The notes under the pieces are model-generated. The model saw only the letters and a program-made list of their open reading frames with translations. It had not been told where the DNA came from and did no database searches. This document shows positions 7,798 through 17,663 of a stretch of DNA of 49,918 nt, piece by piece. This DNA is from Bisbaumannia pacifica (lineage in GTDB: Bacteria; Pseudomonadota; Gammaproteobacteria; Pseudomonadales; Halomonadaceae): NCBI RefSeq assembly GCF_007989625.1, contig NZ_BJUK01000027.1:1-49918 (forward strand), read 5' to 3'. The position numbers and the translations under genes were made by a program. Position 1 is the first letter of the stretch; every line of letters starts with the position of its first letter.

Positions 7798-9330
7798 ATG
7801 CATCGCCTCGCGCCGCTGCTGCTGGCATTGCTGCTGGCGGGGTGCATTCCGCCGGCGGCCACGCGTACCGCCTCCATGGCGCTGCTGCCCCACGAGGTGG
7901 CGGCCACTCGCCTGGGGGCATGGAGCCTCGGCGAGGCGGCGGCTCGCCAGGGGCGCAGCGGCTATCGGCTGCTGCCCCGGGGCGATGAGGCCTTCGCCCT
8001 GCGCGCCGCCCTGGTCGATCAGGCGCAGCGCAGCCTGGACGTGCAGAGCTATATCGCCGATGACGGCATCACCACTCGGGTACTGATGGGGCGTGCCCTG
8101 CGGGCGGCGCAGCGGGGCGTGCGGGTGCGCCTGCTGCTGGATGACCTGGCCAGCCTCGGCAGCGAGGGCTACCTGGCGGCGCTGGATAGCCACCCCGACG
8201 TGGAGGTGCGCCTCTTCAATCCACTGCTGCGCGGGCGCGGTAGCCTGCTGACCCGCGGCCTGATGATGGGGCTCGACTTGGATCGTCAGCATCGGCGCAT
8301 GCACAACAAGCTATGGGTGGTGGATAACGCCGTGGCCATCACCGGCGGGCGCAACCTCGGTGACGAGTACTTCGATGCCGACACGCGGCGCAACTTCGCC
8401 GACCTGGACGTGCTGGCCGCGGGGCCCATCGCCGCCGACCTCTCGGCGGGTTTCGACAGTTACTGGCGGCACCCCCTCGCCCAGCCCCTGGCGCGCTTCG
8501 CCACGGCGCAGCCGGGGGCCTGGCGGCAATTGCTCGAGGAGCTGGAGGCCTGGCAGGCCACCCAGCGGGAGGGCAACCGCTATTTCCAGGCCCTGAGGCG
8601 GCGCTATGCCGAGGCGCCGACCCTGCTCGGGCCCCTGATTTGGGCTCATGGCGAGGCGCTCTGGGACGACCCCGGCAAGGTGCGCCTGACAGGGCGGCCC
8701 GCCCTAGACCAGACCCTGGCCGGCGCGCTCGCCGCGCGCCTCGATGCCCCGGACGAGCGACTGCTGCTGATCTCCGCCTATTTCGTGCCGACGCGACAGG
8801 GAGTGGCACGCCTCGCCGAGCTGGCCGAGGCCGGGGTGGAAACCACCGTGATCACCAACTCCCTGGCGGCCACGGACATTCCCGCGGTGCATGGCGCCTA
8901 TGCGCGTTATCGGCCGGCCTTGCTGGCGCGGGGCGTGCGCCTCTTCGAACTGCGTCCCGATGGTGAAGATGCCACCGGCGCGGGCCTGCCGGGTGCCTCC
9001 GGCTCCAGCCTGCATATCAAGGCCATGGCCTTCGATGCGGATCGCCTCTTCGTCGGCAGCTTCAATATCGACCCGCGCTCGCTGTGGTGGAATACCGAGG
9101 TGGGGGTGTTGATCGACAGCCCCGCGCTCAATGCCCGGCTCTGGGCGCTGGCCGAGGAGGGCATGCACCCGGCGGTGAGCTATCGGGTGCGCCGGGATGC
9201 CGCCGGCCGGCTCTCCTGGCATGCCCGGGATGGCGATCGGCATCGGGTTTGGCACCGCGACCCCGCGGGGTTCTGGCGGCGCCTCGGCGCCTGGTTGGGG
9301 CGACTGCCCGGGGTGGAGTCGCTGCTCTAG
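7798..9330 (+). CDS. Phospholipase D/cardiolipin synthase-type lipoprotein (ClsC-like)
   Basis: This 510-residue protein has two PLD (HKD) catalytic motifs: HNKLWVVDN from H169/K171 with following GGRN, and HIKAMAFD from H406/K408 with GSFNIDPRS. Two such motifs together form one active site for phosphatidyl transfer, as in cardiolipin synthases. The N terminus is a lipoprotein signal: a hydrophobic stretch followed by LLAGC, giving a lipid-modified cysteine near residue 16. The family closest in layout is YmdC/ClsC of E. coli, which makes cardiolipin from phosphatidylethanolamine and phosphatidylglycerol together with a partner encoded upstream. Here the upstream partner gene is a two-span membrane protein instead. 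It is convergent with the gene at 9335, with a 4-bp gap. Confidence 0.85.
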   Translation: MHRLAPLLLALLLAGCIPPAATRTASMALLPHEVAATRLGAWSLGEAAARQGRSGYRLLPRGDEAFALRAALVDQAQRSLDVQSYIADDGITTRVLMGRALRAAQRGVRVRLLLDDLASLGSEGYLAALDSHPDVEVRLFNPLLRGRGSLLTRGLMMGLDLDRQHRRMHNKLWVVDNAVAITGGRNLGDEYFDADTRRNFADLDVLAAGPIAADLSAGFDSYWRHPLAQPLARFATAQPGAWRQLLEELEAWQATQREGNRYFQALRRRYAEAPTLLGPLIWAHGEALWDDPGKVRLTGRPALDQTLAGALAARLDAPDERLLLISAYFVPTRQGVARLAELAEAGVETTVITNSLAATDIPAVHGAYARYRPALLARGVRLFELRPDGEDATGAGLPGASGSSLHIKAMAFDADRLFVGSFNIDPRSLWWNTEVGVLIDSPALNARLWALAEEGMHPAVSYRVRRDAAGRLSWHARDGDRHRVWHRDPAGFWRRLGAWLGRLPGVESLL

Positions 9331-9334
9331 TCGC

Positions 9335-9754
9335 TTAGCGACCGGCCGCCCCGGGATCGCCCATGCCGGGGGCGCAGCGCCTCGGGTCGATGCTGATGAC
9401 CCGTAGGCGATGCCCTTCCGGCAGGGAGCAGTGGAGAATCCGCCAGGCGCAGCCCGGCGCATAGCTGCCCTCGCTCTCGAAGAGGCGCGCGCCATGCCGG
9501 GTCAACTGGCCGCAGGCGGCGGGAAACTCGTCTTCGCTCACCTCCAGGGTCAGCTCGCGGGGGCTCGCCTCCGGGGTGTCTTCCAGCAACATCAGCACCT
9601 GGGTGTGGCCGCGCTCGTCGCTGCCCAGCGCGAAGATGGCGCTACGCGCGGTGCGCAGGATCAGCGGCAAGCGCAGCACCTTGGTGCAGAACTGCTCCAT
9701 GGGGCCGAGTTCTCTCAGGCGCAGTACCGCGTCTTCCAGGGACAGGCGTTGCAT
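9335..9754 (-). CDS. VOC (glyoxalase-like) superfamily protein, uncharacterised
   Basis: This 139-residue cytoplasmic protein begins VLRLRELGPMEQFCTKVLRLPLILRTARSAIFALG and ends in a beta strand HRLRVISIDPRRCA. This looks like the paired beta-alpha-beta-beta-beta modules of vicinal-oxygen-chelate proteins (glyoxalase I, bleomycin resistance). I cannot identify the full set of metal ligands, so no enzymatic activity is claimed. The start is well supported by GGAGGGG a few bases upstream of the ATG. The tRNA-Pro gene lies upstream on the same strand, followed by its own terminator, so this gene probably has an independent promoter between 9760 and 9880. Confidence 0.6.
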   Translation of the reverse strand: MQRLSLEDAVLRLRELGPMEQFCTKVLRLPLILRTARSAIFALGSDERGHTQVLMLLEDTPEASPRELTLEVSEDEFPAACGQLTRHGARLFESEGSYAPGCAWRILHCSLPEGHRLRVISIDPRRCAPGMGDPGAAGR

Positions 9755-9881
9755 GAGGTTCCCCTCCGATGGATGGCGTTAGCCTCAGTCTGACCCAGCG
9801 GCGGGCATTCGGCCCTTGGATTCTGGCCATGGCGACGATTGGCGGGGCTTATCGGGAGGGGGCGGGAGTTGGCGACATACG

Positions 9882-9911
9882 AAAACGCCCGCTCGAGTGA
9901 GCGGGCGTTTT
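9882..9911 (-). terminator. Intrinsic terminator of tRNA-Pro
   Basis: A 13-bp stem (9882-9894 with 9899-9911, loop GAGT) begins 10 bp past the tRNA 3' end. A-T pairs at the base give a T run on both strands. It is the natural terminator of the minus-strand tRNA and could act in both directions. Confidence 0.85.
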
Positions 9912-9920
9912 CTGGAATTG

Positions 9921-9997
9921 TGGTCGGAGTAGCAGGATTCGAACCTACGACCTCTGCCTCCCGAAGGCAGCGCTCTACCAAGCTGAGCTATACTCCG
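9921..9997 (-). tRNA. tRNA-Pro (anticodon CGG)
   Basis: This 77-nt gene includes an encoded CCA. The acceptor stem is CGGAGTA/TACTCCG, the D-arm contains AGCTCAGCTTGGTAGAGC, the anticodon stem is CTGCC/GGCAG around the loop TTCGGGA (anticodon CGG), and the T-arm carries GTTCGAATC. It reads CCG proline codons, which are common in this high-GC genome. It has its own promoter and terminator. Confidence 0.97.
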
Positions 9998-10029
9998 ACG
10001 CGTTGGGGCTGGCGCCTCAACGGAGACGC

Positions 10030-10057
10030 ATTATACGCATTCGCCGCCGCGATGCAA
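10030..10057 (-). promoter_or_regulatory. Promoter of tRNA-Pro, embedded in a hairpin
   Basis: On the minus strand, -35 TTGCAT (10052-10057) and -10 TATAAT (10030-10035) are separated by 16 bp. The -35 lies in a 10-bp inverted repeat, GCCGCGATGC-AA-GCATCGCGGC (10047-10068), which also follows the end of ispB. The hairpin may end the ispB transcript, although no T run follows it. Confidence 0.75.
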
Positions 10058-10087
10058 GCATCGCGGCGCTTGCTCGTTTTCTTCGCC

Positions 10088-11062
10088 TCAGGTCTTGCGT
10101 TCTACCGCCAGGCGCGCCAGCAGCGCCATGCTCTCCCGGTAGGGGCTCGCCGGCAGGGCCTCGAGCTGGGCCAGGGCCAGCTCGACCATCTCCTCGGCCC
10201 GGGCGCGGGTGTAGTCCAAAGCGCCGGTGGCCTCGACGATGCTTAGCACCTCGTCGAGGCGCTCCAGGCCGCCCTGGCGGATCGCTTGGCGAATCACCTC
10301 GGCCTGCTCGGCGTTGCCCGCCACCATGGCCTGGATCAGCGGCAGGGTGGGCTTGCCCTCGGCCAGGTCGTCGCCGACGTTCTTGCCCATGGTCTCGGCA
10401 TCGCCTTGGTAGTCGAGTAGGTCGTCGATCAACTGGAAGGCCAGGCCCAGGTAACGGCCATAGTGCTGCAGCGCCGCCGCCTGCTCCGGGGTGGCGTCGG
10501 CGATGATGGCGCCGGTGTGGGAGGCGGCCTCGAAGAGCATCGCCGTCTTGCCCTGGATGGTCTCGAAGTAGGCGGCCTCGTCGACGTCCGGGTTGCCCAC
10601 GTTGGTGAGCTGCAGCACCTCGCCTTCGGCGATGACGCAGGTCGCGCCGGAGAGGATGCGCATCACCTCCATGGAGCCGATCTCCACCATCATCTGGAAG
10701 GATCGGGAGTAGAGGAAGTCGCCCACCAGCACCGAGGGGGCATTGCCCCAGGCGTCGTTGGCGGTGGCCTTGCCGCGACGCATATGCGATTCGTCCACCA
10801 CGTCGTCATGCAGCAGGGTGGAGGTGTGCATGAACTCGATCAGGGTGGCCAGGGTGATGTGTTGATCGCCCTCGTAGCCCAAAGAGCGTGCCGCCAACAA
10901 CACCAGCAGGGGACGCAGGCGCTTGCCGCCGCTCTCGGTGATGTAGTTGCCGATGGTTTCCACCAGGGGCACGCGGGACGCCAGCTGGGCCTGGATGGTG
11001 CGATTGACGGCGGCGAAATCTTCTGCCACCGCCGCATGGATGGGCGATGCGGTTGGCTGCAT
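10088..11062 (-). CDS. ispB: Octaprenyl diphosphate synthase
   Basis: This 324-residue trans-polyprenyl synthase extends farnesyl diphosphate with isopentenyl units to make the ubiquinone side chain. Both aspartate-rich, magnesium-binding motifs are present: DDVVD at 86-90 (first DDxxD) and DDLLD at 213-217. The GGKRLRP substrate-binding segment is near residue 45. It lies divergently from rplU, as in E. coli and Pseudomonas. The exact chain length (C40 versus C45) cannot be read from sequence alone. The start at 11062 gives the usual length for the family. Confidence 0.96.
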   Translation of the reverse strand: MQPTASPIHAAVAEDFAAVNRTIQAQLASRVPLVETIGNYITESGGKRLRPLLVLLAARSLGYEGDQHITLATLIEFMHTSTLLHDDVVDESHMRRGKATANDAWGNAPSVLVGDFLYSRSFQMMVEIGSMEVMRILSGATCVIAEGEVLQLTNVGNPDVDEAAYFETIQGKTAMLFEAASHTGAIIADATPEQAAALQHYGRYLGLAFQLIDDLLDYQGDAETMGKNVGDDLAEGKPTLPLIQAMVAGNAEQAEVIRQAIRQGGLERLDEVLSIVEATGALDYTRARAEEMVELALAQLEALPASPYRESMALLARLAVERKT

Positions 11063-11142
11063 GAGTGTTGGGCTTGTCGCGATAAGAGGGTGGGGCCGAG
11101 GGGGTGACGGTGTGCGATGTGATCCGGCCTTGGGTGGGGCTA

Positions 11143-11171
11143 ATGCTATGGAGGGGGCCGATGGGCGTCAA
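11143..11171 (-). promoter_or_regulatory. Probable ispB promoter
   Basis: On the minus strand, -35 TTGACG (11166-11171) is followed after 17 bp by TAGCAT (11143-11148). It lies about 80 bp upstream of the ispB start in the 269-bp divergent gap shared with the rplU promoter. Apart from these two promoters I see nothing else in that gap. Confidence 0.6.
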
Positions 11172-11195
11172 GCCAGGCATTGCGCGGCCTGCGGC

Positions 11196-11224
11196 TTGTG
11201 TCAAGGCTTGCCTGCCGTTATAAT
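11196..11224 (+). promoter_or_regulatory. rplU-rpmA promoter
   Basis: -35 TTGTGT (11196-11201), a 17-bp spacer and a perfect -10 TATAAT (11219-11224) lie 108 bp before rplU. A GC-rich segment follows the -10, as is common at ribosomal-protein promoters under stringent control. Confidence 0.8.
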
Positions 11225-11331
11225 CCGCGACCCGACTCATCACGCTCCCTGTCAGATGGCTGCCGGAAGGGGCGCCACTCGACGCAGGCCGATGAAGAGC
11301 ACACCCCGATGAGTAATTGGAGAGAAAGCCC

Positions 11332-11643
11332 ATGTATGCAGTGATCAAGAGCGGTGGCAAGCAGTACCGCGTTCAGGAAGGCCAGACCCTGAAGCTCGAG
11401 AAGCTGGAAGTGGCCACCGGTGAAACCATCGATTTCGACCAGGTGCTGCTGGTTGCCGATGGCGACGACGTCAAGGTCGGCGCCCCGGTCGTCGACGGTG
11501 CCAAGGTCTCCGCCGAGGTCGTCTCTCACGGCCGTGGCGACAAGGTGACCATCATCAAGTTCCGTCGCCGCAAGCACCACATGAAGCGTCAGGGCCACCG
11601 TCAGTGGTTCACTGAAGTCAAGATCACCGGGATCTCCGCCTAA
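11332..11643 (+). CDS. rplU: 50S ribosomal protein L21
   Basis: This 103-residue protein begins [14 protein letters not shown], the hallmark of L21, which binds 23S rRNA and contacts L20 in the large subunit. The C-terminal basic stretch [22 protein letters not shown] is also typical. I chose the ATG at 11332, after GGAGAGA, and not one five codons earlier. It is the first gene of the rplU-rpmA unit, 33 bp before rpmA, with a strong promoter at 11196-11224. Confidence 0.98.
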   Translation: MYAVIKSGGKQYRVQEGQTLKLEKLEVATGETIDFDQVLLVADGDDVKVGAPVVDGAKVSAEVVSHGRGDKVTIIKFRRRKHHMKRQGHRQWFTEVKITGISA

Positions 11644-11676
11644 GCGGTCCAATCCCCCTAGAGCGAGGTATTTGCA

Positions 11677-11934
11677 ATGGCTCATAAGAAGGCTGCCGGT
11701 TCCACGCGGAACGGCCGTGATTCAGAATCCAAGCGCCTTGGTGTCAAGCTGTACGGCGGTCAGGTCGTCAAGCCGGGCAACATCATCGTCCGTCAGCGCG
11801 GCACCAAGTTCCACGCCGGTACCGGCGTGGGCGTTGGCAAGGATCACACCCTGTTCGCCCTGGACGAAGGCGTGATCAAGTTCGAGACCAAGGGTCCGAA
11901 GAACCGCAAGTTCGTCAGCGTCGTCTCCGCCTGA
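11677..11934 (+). CDS. rpmA: 50S ribosomal protein L27
   Basis: This 85-residue protein begins [16 protein letters not shown], and the [20 protein letters not shown] core is conserved in L27. Its flexible N-terminal tail reaches the peptidyl-transferase centre and helps to position tRNA. The N terminus starts with the mature gammaproteobacterial sequence and lacks the Firmicutes-type cleaved extension. It is co-transcribed with rplU and followed by a terminator at 11957-11980. Confidence 0.98.
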   Translation: MAHKKAAGSTRNGRDSESKRLGVKLYGGQVVKPGNIIVRQRGTKFHAGTGVGVGKDHTLFALDEGVIKFETKGPKNRKFVSVVSA

Positions 11935-11956
11935 GACCGCCCGAACCTGTGTTAGG

Positions 11957-11980
11957 AAGGCCCCGCCCAGGCGGGGCCTT
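11957..11980 (+). terminator. Terminator-like hairpin after rpmA
   Basis: A 10-bp stem, AAGGCCCCGC with GCGGGGCCTT, and a 4-nt loop are followed by CTTGTACTT. The T tract is short, so partial read-through into obg is likely. A TATGAT box at 11991-11996 could be an extra obg promoter, but its -35 is poor. Confidence 0.7.
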
Positions 11981-12030
11981 CTTGTACTTATATGATGGCG
12001 GCGGGGCGGCAGCGGCCGCCAGGAGAGTGA

Positions 12031-13221
<1,191 letters not shown>

Positions 13222-13232
13222 GAAAGCCTGAG

Positions 13233-14372
13233 ATGACGGTCAAGGAGCAGGCGCCGGGGCGCGAGGCCCTGGCGGGCGCCCGGCGGGTGGTGGTGAAAAT
13301 CGGCAGTGCGCTGCTGACCAATGACGGCCGCGGCCTGGACGAGGCGGCCATCGGCGGCTGGGTCGACCAGATCGCCGAGCTGCATCGCCGTGGCATCGAG
13401 GTGGTGCTGGTCTCCTCCGGGGCGGTGGCCGCCGGCATGGTACGCCTGGGCTGGCAGGCCCGGCCCTCGGCGGTACATGAGCTGCAGGCCGCCGCCGCGG
13501 TGGGGCAGAACGGCCTCACCGAATGCTACGAGGGGCACTTCGGGCGGCATAAGCTGCTGACCGCCCAGATCCTGCTGACCCACGACGACCTCTCCAACCG
13601 CAAGCGCTACCTCAACGCCCGCTCGGCGCTGCGCACCCTGGTCGACCTGCGGGTGGTGCCGGTGATCAACGAGAACGACACCGTGGTCACCGACGAGATC
13701 CGCTTCGGCGACAACGACACCCTGGGCGCCCTGGTGGCCAACCTGTTGGAGGCCGATGCCCTGGTGATCCTCACCGATCAGGAGGGGCTCTTCGACGCCG
13801 ACCCCCGGCACGATCCCGAGGCCAAGCTGATCCAGGAGGGGCGCGCCGACGACCCGCGTCTGGCCGGCATGGCCGGCGATGGCGGCGCCCTGGGGCGCGG
13901 CGGCATGATCACCAAGGTGCGGGCGGCCCAGTTGGCGGCACGCTCCGGGGCGGTCACCGCCATCGCCAGCGGCCGCCAGCCCGAGGTGCTGACACGGCTG
14001 GTGGACGGCGAGCGCCTGGGCACCCTGCTGCGTCCCGAGCAGGCGCCCATGGCGGCCCGCAAGCGCTGGCTGGCGGGGCAGCTGCAGGTGCGCGGTCATC
14101 TGACCCTGGATGCCGGGGCGGTGAAGGTGCTGCGCAGTCGCGGCTCGAGCCTGCTGCCGGTGGGGGTCAAGGCGATCTCCGGCACCTTCGTGCGCGGCGA
14201 TATGGTGGTCTGCGTGGACGAGGCCGGGAAGCGAGTGGCCAAGGGGTTGGTCAACTATGGCGCCGACGAGGCGCGGCAGTTGCTCGGCCAGCCCAGCCAT
14301 CAGATCGAGGCGATCCTCGGTTATATGGAGGCCCCGGAGTTGATCCATCGCGATAATCTGGTGGTGCTCTGA
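13233..14372 (+). CDS. proB: Glutamate 5-kinase
   Basis: ProB phosphorylates glutamate at the gamma-carboxyl, the first step of proline synthesis and a likely osmoprotectant route in a halophile. The 379-residue protein has an amino-acid kinase domain ([51 protein letters not shown]) and a C-terminal PUA domain (about 280-360). This is the usual layout for feedback-inhibited forms. It follows obgE by 11 bp with AGGAA upstream of the ATG, so it is probably in the same transcript. Confidence 0.97.
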   Translation: MTVKEQAPGREALAGARRVVVKIGSALLTNDGRGLDEAAIGGWVDQIAELHRRGIEVVLVSSGAVAAGMVRLGWQARPSAVHELQAAAAVGQNGLTECYEGHFGRHKLLTAQILLTHDDLSNRKRYLNARSALRTLVDLRVVPVINENDTVVTDEIRFGDNDTLGALVANLLEADALVILTDQEGLFDADPRHDPEAKLIQEGRADDPRLAGMAGDGGALGRGGMITKVRAAQLAARSGAVTAIASGRQPEVLTRLVDGERLGTLLRPEQAPMAARKRWLAGQLQVRGHLTLDAGAVKVLRSRGSSLLPVGVKAISGTFVRGDMVVCVDEAGKRVAKGLVNYGADEARQLLGQPSHQIEAILGYMEAPELIHRDNLVVL

Positions 14373-14417
14373 CGGCAACGGCCCGGCTGCTGGGTTATGG
14401 CAACCCCGGACTTGACA

Positions 14418-14426
14418 TGCTAGAAT
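14418..14426 (+). promoter_or_regulatory. Extended -10 promoter for rpsT
   Basis: TGCTAGAAT is an extended -10 (TGn followed by TAGAAT) 144 bp before rpsT. A TTGACA at 14412-14417 is too close to be its -35. The same TGCTAGAAT string precedes ispH at 21653-21661. The leader of more than 100 nt leaves room for translational control. Confidence 0.55.
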
Positions 14427-14569
14427 GCGCCATCCTCTCAGACACGGCCCGTGGTGGCGATTTCGATCAACGCCGGCCAAACCGGTTGGGATCTCGACAA
14501 AGCCCAGCCAGGTCAACTAGTTACCAAGATTTTACCCAGTAGCGGTAAAGATTCTCCAAGGAGATAGTA

Positions 14570-14836
14570 GTGGCTAACAGCAAGCAAGCCCGCAAGCGCG
14601 CCCGTCAGGCAGAGCAGCGTCGCGTCCTGAAGTCCAGCCAGCGCAGCATGGTCCGCACCTACGTCAAGCGGGTGCTCAAGGCCATCGACGGCGGCGACCA
14701 CGCTCAGGCCATGGACGCCTTCAAGGCGGCCCAGCCGGTCATCGACCGCATCGCCGACAAGGACGTGCTGTCCAAGAAGAAGGCCGCTCGCCTGAAGAGC
14801 CGTCTGAACAAGCGAATTAAGGCGCTGGCTGCGTAA
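14570..14836 (+). CDS. rpsT: 30S ribosomal protein S20 (GTG start)
   Basis: This 88-residue basic protein begins MANSKQARKRARQAEQRR, as in S20, which binds 16S rRNA at the base of the small subunit. The start codon is GTG, preceded by AAGGAGATAGTA. E. coli rpsT also uses a non-AUG start (UUG), which is part of its autoregulation by free S20. The weak start here hints at similar control, though that is inference. It has its own promoter and a strong terminator. Confidence 0.97.
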   Translation: MANSKQARKRARQAEQRRVLKSSQRSMVRTYVKRVLKAIDGGDHAQAMDAFKAAQPVIDRIADKDVLSKKKAARLKSRLNKRIKALAA

Positions 14837-14903
14837 GCCGGACGCCCACTAGGACTGATTGCCCGGCCTCCACGGAGGCCTGCTAATGCAAGCAGTGCTT
14901 AGG

Positions 14904-14930
14904 AAAAAACCGGCTTCGGCCGGTTTTTTT
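14904..14930 (+). terminator. Strong intrinsic terminator of rpsT
   Basis: AAAAAACCGGC-TTCG-GCCGGTTTTTTT has a GC stem closed by a UUCG tetraloop and is followed by seven T. It is bidirectional by symmetry. Confidence 0.93.
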
Positions 14931-14958
14931 ATGGCCGTCACTCCACCCCAGCAAGGCG

Positions 14959-16563
14959 ATGCCCGTGGCCAACGACGATCCCCAGACAGTACCTCCCCCC
15001 GTGAGCGACGCCGCCCAGCCGCCGGTGCGTGCCGGCCTGCTGCGCTCCGGCCTGGTGGTCAGCGTGATGACCATGGTCTCGCGGGTCATGGGGCTGGCCC
15101 GGGACGTGGTGATCGCCGCCCTGTTCGGGGCCGGCCAGGGGGCCGATGCCTTCTTCGTGGCCTTCAAGATCCCCAACTTCATGCGTCGGCTGTTCGCCGA
15201 GGGGGCCTTCAATCAGGCCTTTATCCCGGTGCTCTCGGAGTATGCCGCCCAGCGCTCCCGGGCCGAGGTGCGCGAGCTGCTCGACGCGGTGGCCGGCAGT
15301 CTGGCGGTGGTGCTGCTGCTGATCACCGCCCTGGCCATGTTCGCCGCCCCCTGGCTGGTGTGGCTGTTCGCCCCCGGCTTCGGCCGTGATCCGGCCAAGC
15401 TGGCGCTCACCGCCGAGATGCTGCGGCTTACTTTCCCCTATTTGCTGCTGATCTCGCTGACCGCCTTCGCCGGCAGCGTGCTCAATACCTGGAGCCGCTT
15501 CGCGGTGCCGGCCTTTACCCCGGTGCTACTCAACCTCTCGCTGATCGGCGCGGCGGTGCTGCTGACGCCGCTGATGAGCGAGCCGGCCATGGCCCTGGCC
15601 TGGGGGGTAATGATCGCCGGCCTCGCCCAGCTGGCCTTCCAGGTGCCCTTCCTGGCGCGCCTGGGGCTGATGCCAAGGCCCTGGCCCAACTTCGCCCACG
15701 CCGGGGTGAGGCGCATCCTGGTGTTGATGGCGCCGGCGCTGTTCGGGGTCTCGGTGTCGCAGATCAACCTGCTGCTGGACACCGTACTGGCCTCGCTGCT
15801 GGCCCCGGGCAGCGTCTCCTGGCTCTACTATTCGGACCGTTTGGTGGAGCTGCCCCTGGGGGTCTTCGGCATCGCCGTGGGCACGGTGATCCTGCCGGCC
15901 CTGTCGCGCCGCCATGCCGAGCAGTCCGGCGAGCACTTCGCCCGGATGCTCGACTGGGCGATGCGCGCGGTGCTGCTGCTGGGGGTGCCGGCGGCCCTGG
16001 CCCTGGTGATCCTCGCCGAGCCGCTGTTGATCTCGCTGTTCCACTATGGCGCCATGACCGAGCGGGACATCGCCATGGCGGCCATGAGCCTGCGAGCCTA
16101 CGCCCTGGGGCTGGTGGCCTTTATGCTGATCAAGGTGCTGGCGCCGGGCTTCTTCGCCCGCCAGGACACCAAGACCCCGGTCAAGGTGGGGATCATCGCC
16201 ATGGTGGCCAACATGGTCTTCAACCTGATCCTGATCTGGCCGCTGGCCCACGCCGGCCTGGCGCTCGCCACGGCGCTGTCGGCCTTCCTCAATGCCGGCC
16301 TGCTGGGTTACCTGCTGTGGCGGCAGCAGGCGCTGGTGCCGCAGCCGGGGTGGGGCCGCTACATGGTGCAACTGCTCGGCGGTTGCGCGGTGATGGGGCT
16401 GGGCCTGGCCTGGCTGGCGCCGGAGTGGCAGCAGTGGCTGGGCTGGGGCGTGGGCCAGCGGGTGCTGCACCTGGCCGGCCTGGTGGTGGGCGGCGCGGCG
16501 ATCTACTTCGCCTGGCTGGCCGCCTGGGGCGTTCGGCTGCGCCATTTCCGGCTGCATGGCTGA
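14959..16563 (+). CDS. murJ: Lipid II flippase MurJ
   Basis: MurJ moves lipid II across the inner membrane for peptidoglycan synthesis. The 534-residue protein is highly hydrophobic with roughly 14 spans. The first shows the signature SVMTMVSRVMGLARDVVIAALFG and the ADAFFVAFKIPNFMRRLFAEGAFNQAFIPV segment that carries essential arginines. The ATG at 14959 has a poor ribosome site; a GTG at 14965 is better spaced from AAGG and is a good alternative. The order rpsT-murJ-ribF-ileS is conserved in Pseudomonas. Confidence 0.96.
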   Translation: MPVANDDPQTVPPPVSDAAQPPVRAGLLRSGLVVSVMTMVSRVMGLARDVVIAALFGAGQGADAFFVAFKIPNFMRRLFAEGAFNQAFIPVLSEYAAQRSRAEVRELLDAVAGSLAVVLLLITALAMFAAPWLVWLFAPGFGRDPAKLALTAEMLRLTFPYLLLISLTAFAGSVLNTWSRFAVPAFTPVLLNLSLIGAAVLLTPLMSEPAMALAWGVMIAGLAQLAFQVPFLARLGLMPRPWPNFAHAGVRRILVLMAPALFGVSVSQINLLLDTVLASLLAPGSVSWLYYSDRLVELPLGVFGIAVGTVILPALSRRHAEQSGEHFARMLDWAMRAVLLLGVPAALALVILAEPLLISLFHYGAMTERDIAMAAMSLRAYALGLVAFMLIKVLAPGFFARQDTKTPVKVGIIAMVANMVFNLILIWPLAHAGLALATALSAFLNAGLLGYLLWRQQALVPQPGWGRYMVQLLGGCAVMGLGLAWLAPEWQQWLGWGVGQRVLHLAGLVVGGAAIYFAWLAAWGVRLRHFRLHG

Positions 16564-16573
16564 TCGCTATAAT
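16545..16573 (+). promoter_or_regulatory. Probable ribF-ileS operon promoter
   Basis: A perfect -10 TATAAT (16568-16573) is preceded at 17 bp by TTTCCG (16545-16550), which is a weak -35 lying inside the end of murJ. It is 37 bp before ribF. Confidence 0.55.
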
Positions 16574-16610
16574 CGTTGACTTTATCCCGTGATGGAGCCT
16601 TGGGCGACGC

Positions 16611-17663
16611 ATGGAACTGATTCGAGGACTGCATAATCTGCGCGAGGCGCACCGGGGCTGCGTGGCCACCATCGGTAACTTCGATGGGGTCCATCGCGGC
16701 CACCGGGCGATCCTCGACCAGCTCCGCGAGCGGGCCCGTCGACTGGGCCTGCCGGTCACCGTGGTGGTCTTCGAGCCCCAGCCCCGGGAGTTCTTCGCCG
16801 GTGACCAGGCCCCGCCGCGGCTCACCCGGCTGCGCGACAAGGTCGACCTGCTGGCCGAGGCCGGCGCCGACCGGGTGCTCTGCCTGCCCTTCAACGACGC
16901 CCTGCGCGGCCTCACCGCCCGCCAGTTCGTGGAGCGGGTGCTGATCGAGGGCCTGGGCGTGCGTCACCTGGTGGTGGGGGACGACTTCCGCTTCGGCTGC
17001 GACCGCAGCGGTGACTTCGCCCTGCTGCAGCGGATGGGCGCCGAGAAGGGCTTCGGCGTCGAGCACACCCGCACCTTCGTACTGGACGGCGAGCGGGTCT
17101 CCAGTACCCGGATACGCACCCTGTTGGCCAGCGGCAACTTCGCCCAGGCGCGGCGCATGCTGGGGCGCCCCTTCCGCCTCAGCGGCCGGGTGGTGCCCGA
17201 CCAGAAGCTCGGTCGCACCATCGGCGTGCCCACCGCCAACCTGCCGCTGCTGCCGCGGCCGCTGGCGCTGCGCGGCGTCTATGCGGTGATGACCACCCTG
17301 GCCGATGGCCGCACCCTGCCCGGGGTGGCCAATGTCGGCTGGCGCCCCACGGTGGGCAGCCGCCGCCCGGTGCTGGAGGTGCATCTCTTCGATTTCGATG
17401 GCGACCTCTATGGTCAGCGCCTGACGGTGACCCCCTGTGCGCGCCTGCGCGGCGAGCTGAGTTTCGACGGCCTGGAGGCGCTCAAGCGCCAGATCGCCCG
17501 GGACCAGCAGCGCGCCCGCATCTTCTTTGCCGAGTGCCCCCGGGCACCGGAGACCAGCGACACGCTTCCCCTGGCATCGGCGCCCCTGGCGCGCGAGGCT
17601 GCCATACCCGACACCTCGGACGGCCCCCGGGCCGCCGGCTGCGACGATGACGGACACCCATGA
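16611..17663 (+). CDS. ribF: Bifunctional riboflavin kinase/FAD synthetase
   Basis: RibF makes FMN and FAD from riboflavin. Residues 1 to about 185 are the nucleotidyltransferase part ([15 protein letters not shown] with the GxxxGH motif; [12 protein letters not shown]). The rest is the kinase part, with GVPTANL and [17 protein letters not shown]. At 350 residues it has a longer C-terminal tail than the usual 310-315; the extra part is Pro/Ala/Asp-rich and probably disordered. The ATGA overlap with ileS at 17660-17663 indicates coupling. Confidence 0.96.
   Translation: MELIRGLHNLREAHRGCVATIGNFDGVHRGHRAILDQLRERARRLGLPVTVVVFEPQPREFFAGDQAPPRLTRLRDKVDLLAEAGADRVLCLPFNDALRGLTARQFVERVLIEGLGVRHLVVGDDFRFGCDRSGDFALLQRMGAEKGFGVEHTRTFVLDGERVSSTRIRTLLASGNFAQARRMLGRPFRLSGRVVPDQKLGRTIGVPTANLPLLPRPLALRGVYAVMTTLADGRTLPGVANVGWRPTVGSRRPVLEVHLFDFDGDLYGQRLTVTPCARLRGELSFDGLEALKRQIARDQQRARIFFAECPRAPETSDTLPLASAPLAREAAIPDTSDGPRAAGCDDDGHP

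Noticed and set aside
14412-14426. TTGACA plus TAGAAT as a classic rpsT promoter pair
   Set aside because: The two boxes are only 3 bp apart, far from 16-18 bp; I kept only the extended -10.
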